Assembly: GCA_963582805.1 (NCBI GenBank)
Contig: CAUZTZ010000081.1
Coordinates: 1 to 13,639, forward strand
Direction of reading: 5' to 3'
DNA: 13,639 nt
From: GCA-2687515 sp963582805
GTDB lineage: Bacteria; Pseudomonadota; Alphaproteobacteria; Rhodospirillales; UBA2165
Of the stretch, positions 13,602-13,639 are shown piece after piece; within the stretch, counting starts at the first letter, position 1, and every line of letters starts with the position of its first letter. The notes beneath the pieces were generated by a model. It worked only from the letters and a program-made list of their open reading frames with translations. It did no database searches and had not been told where the DNA came from. The position numbers and the translations under genes were made by a program.

Positions 13602-13639
13602 TTGATTCAATGGTCTGGAACTTAATAATGGGAGTTTCA

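Noticed and set aside
1..13639. CRISPR arrays, tRNA or rRNA genes, transposase genes
   Set aside because: I saw no regularly spaced repeats, no tRNA-like cloverleaf core and no transposase or integrase motifs in any frame.

Overview
The window looks like a piece of an alphaproteobacterial chromosome, probably from the Rhodospirillales or a near relative. It is GC-rich (about 60% in the core genes by sample counts). It carries an A-type cytochrome c oxidase operon with the alphaproteobacterial accessory genes ctaG and DUF983, next to a thrC plus M16 peptidase pair that often lies near cox genes in this class. No tRNA, rRNA, CRISPR array or intact insertion sequence was found.

Left part (1-5319): a partial SnoaL-like gene (minus) and a TauE/SafE (TSUP) permease gene (plus) are divergent, and their predicted -35 boxes overlap in one palindrome. 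The permease gene runs convergently into an M16 zinc peptidase gene by 4 nt. The minus strand then reads, in transcription order, M32 carboxypeptidase, threonine synthase (thrC, TTG start) and the M16 peptidase; thrC and the peptidase overlap by ATGA.

Middle part (5339-8220, minus): a compact operon that seems devoted to oxidase biogenesis. In transcription order it holds a 32-residue membrane microprotein, a DUF420 (CtaM/YozB-type) protein, a 450-residue protein related to heme-copper oxidase subunit I with an incomplete copper site, and ctaB (heme o synthase). The M32 gene follows 19 nt later and may be cotranscribed.

A 340-nt non-coding region (8221-8560) separates this operon from the divergent structural operon coxB-coxA-ctaG-coxC-DUF983 (8561-12937, plus). 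The region holds a 16-bp palindrome, a 10-bp direct repeat and a -10 box readable on both strands. CoxB, CoxA and CoxC have the expected metal ligands and conserved residues, so the enzyme should be a functional aa3-type oxidase. CtaB makes heme o for the heme a pathway, CtaG delivers copper to CuB, and the small protein and DUF420 are likely assembly helpers.

Right part (12938-13639): the cox operon ends abruptly. DUF983 appears to have lost its C-terminal half, no SURF1 gene follows, and the sequence changes to a more AT-rich segment with a short TPR lipoprotein gene that also seems to end early. I read this as a rearrangement border. The most interesting items are the subunit-I paralogue with its partner genes, the unannotated microprotein, and the broken operon end.
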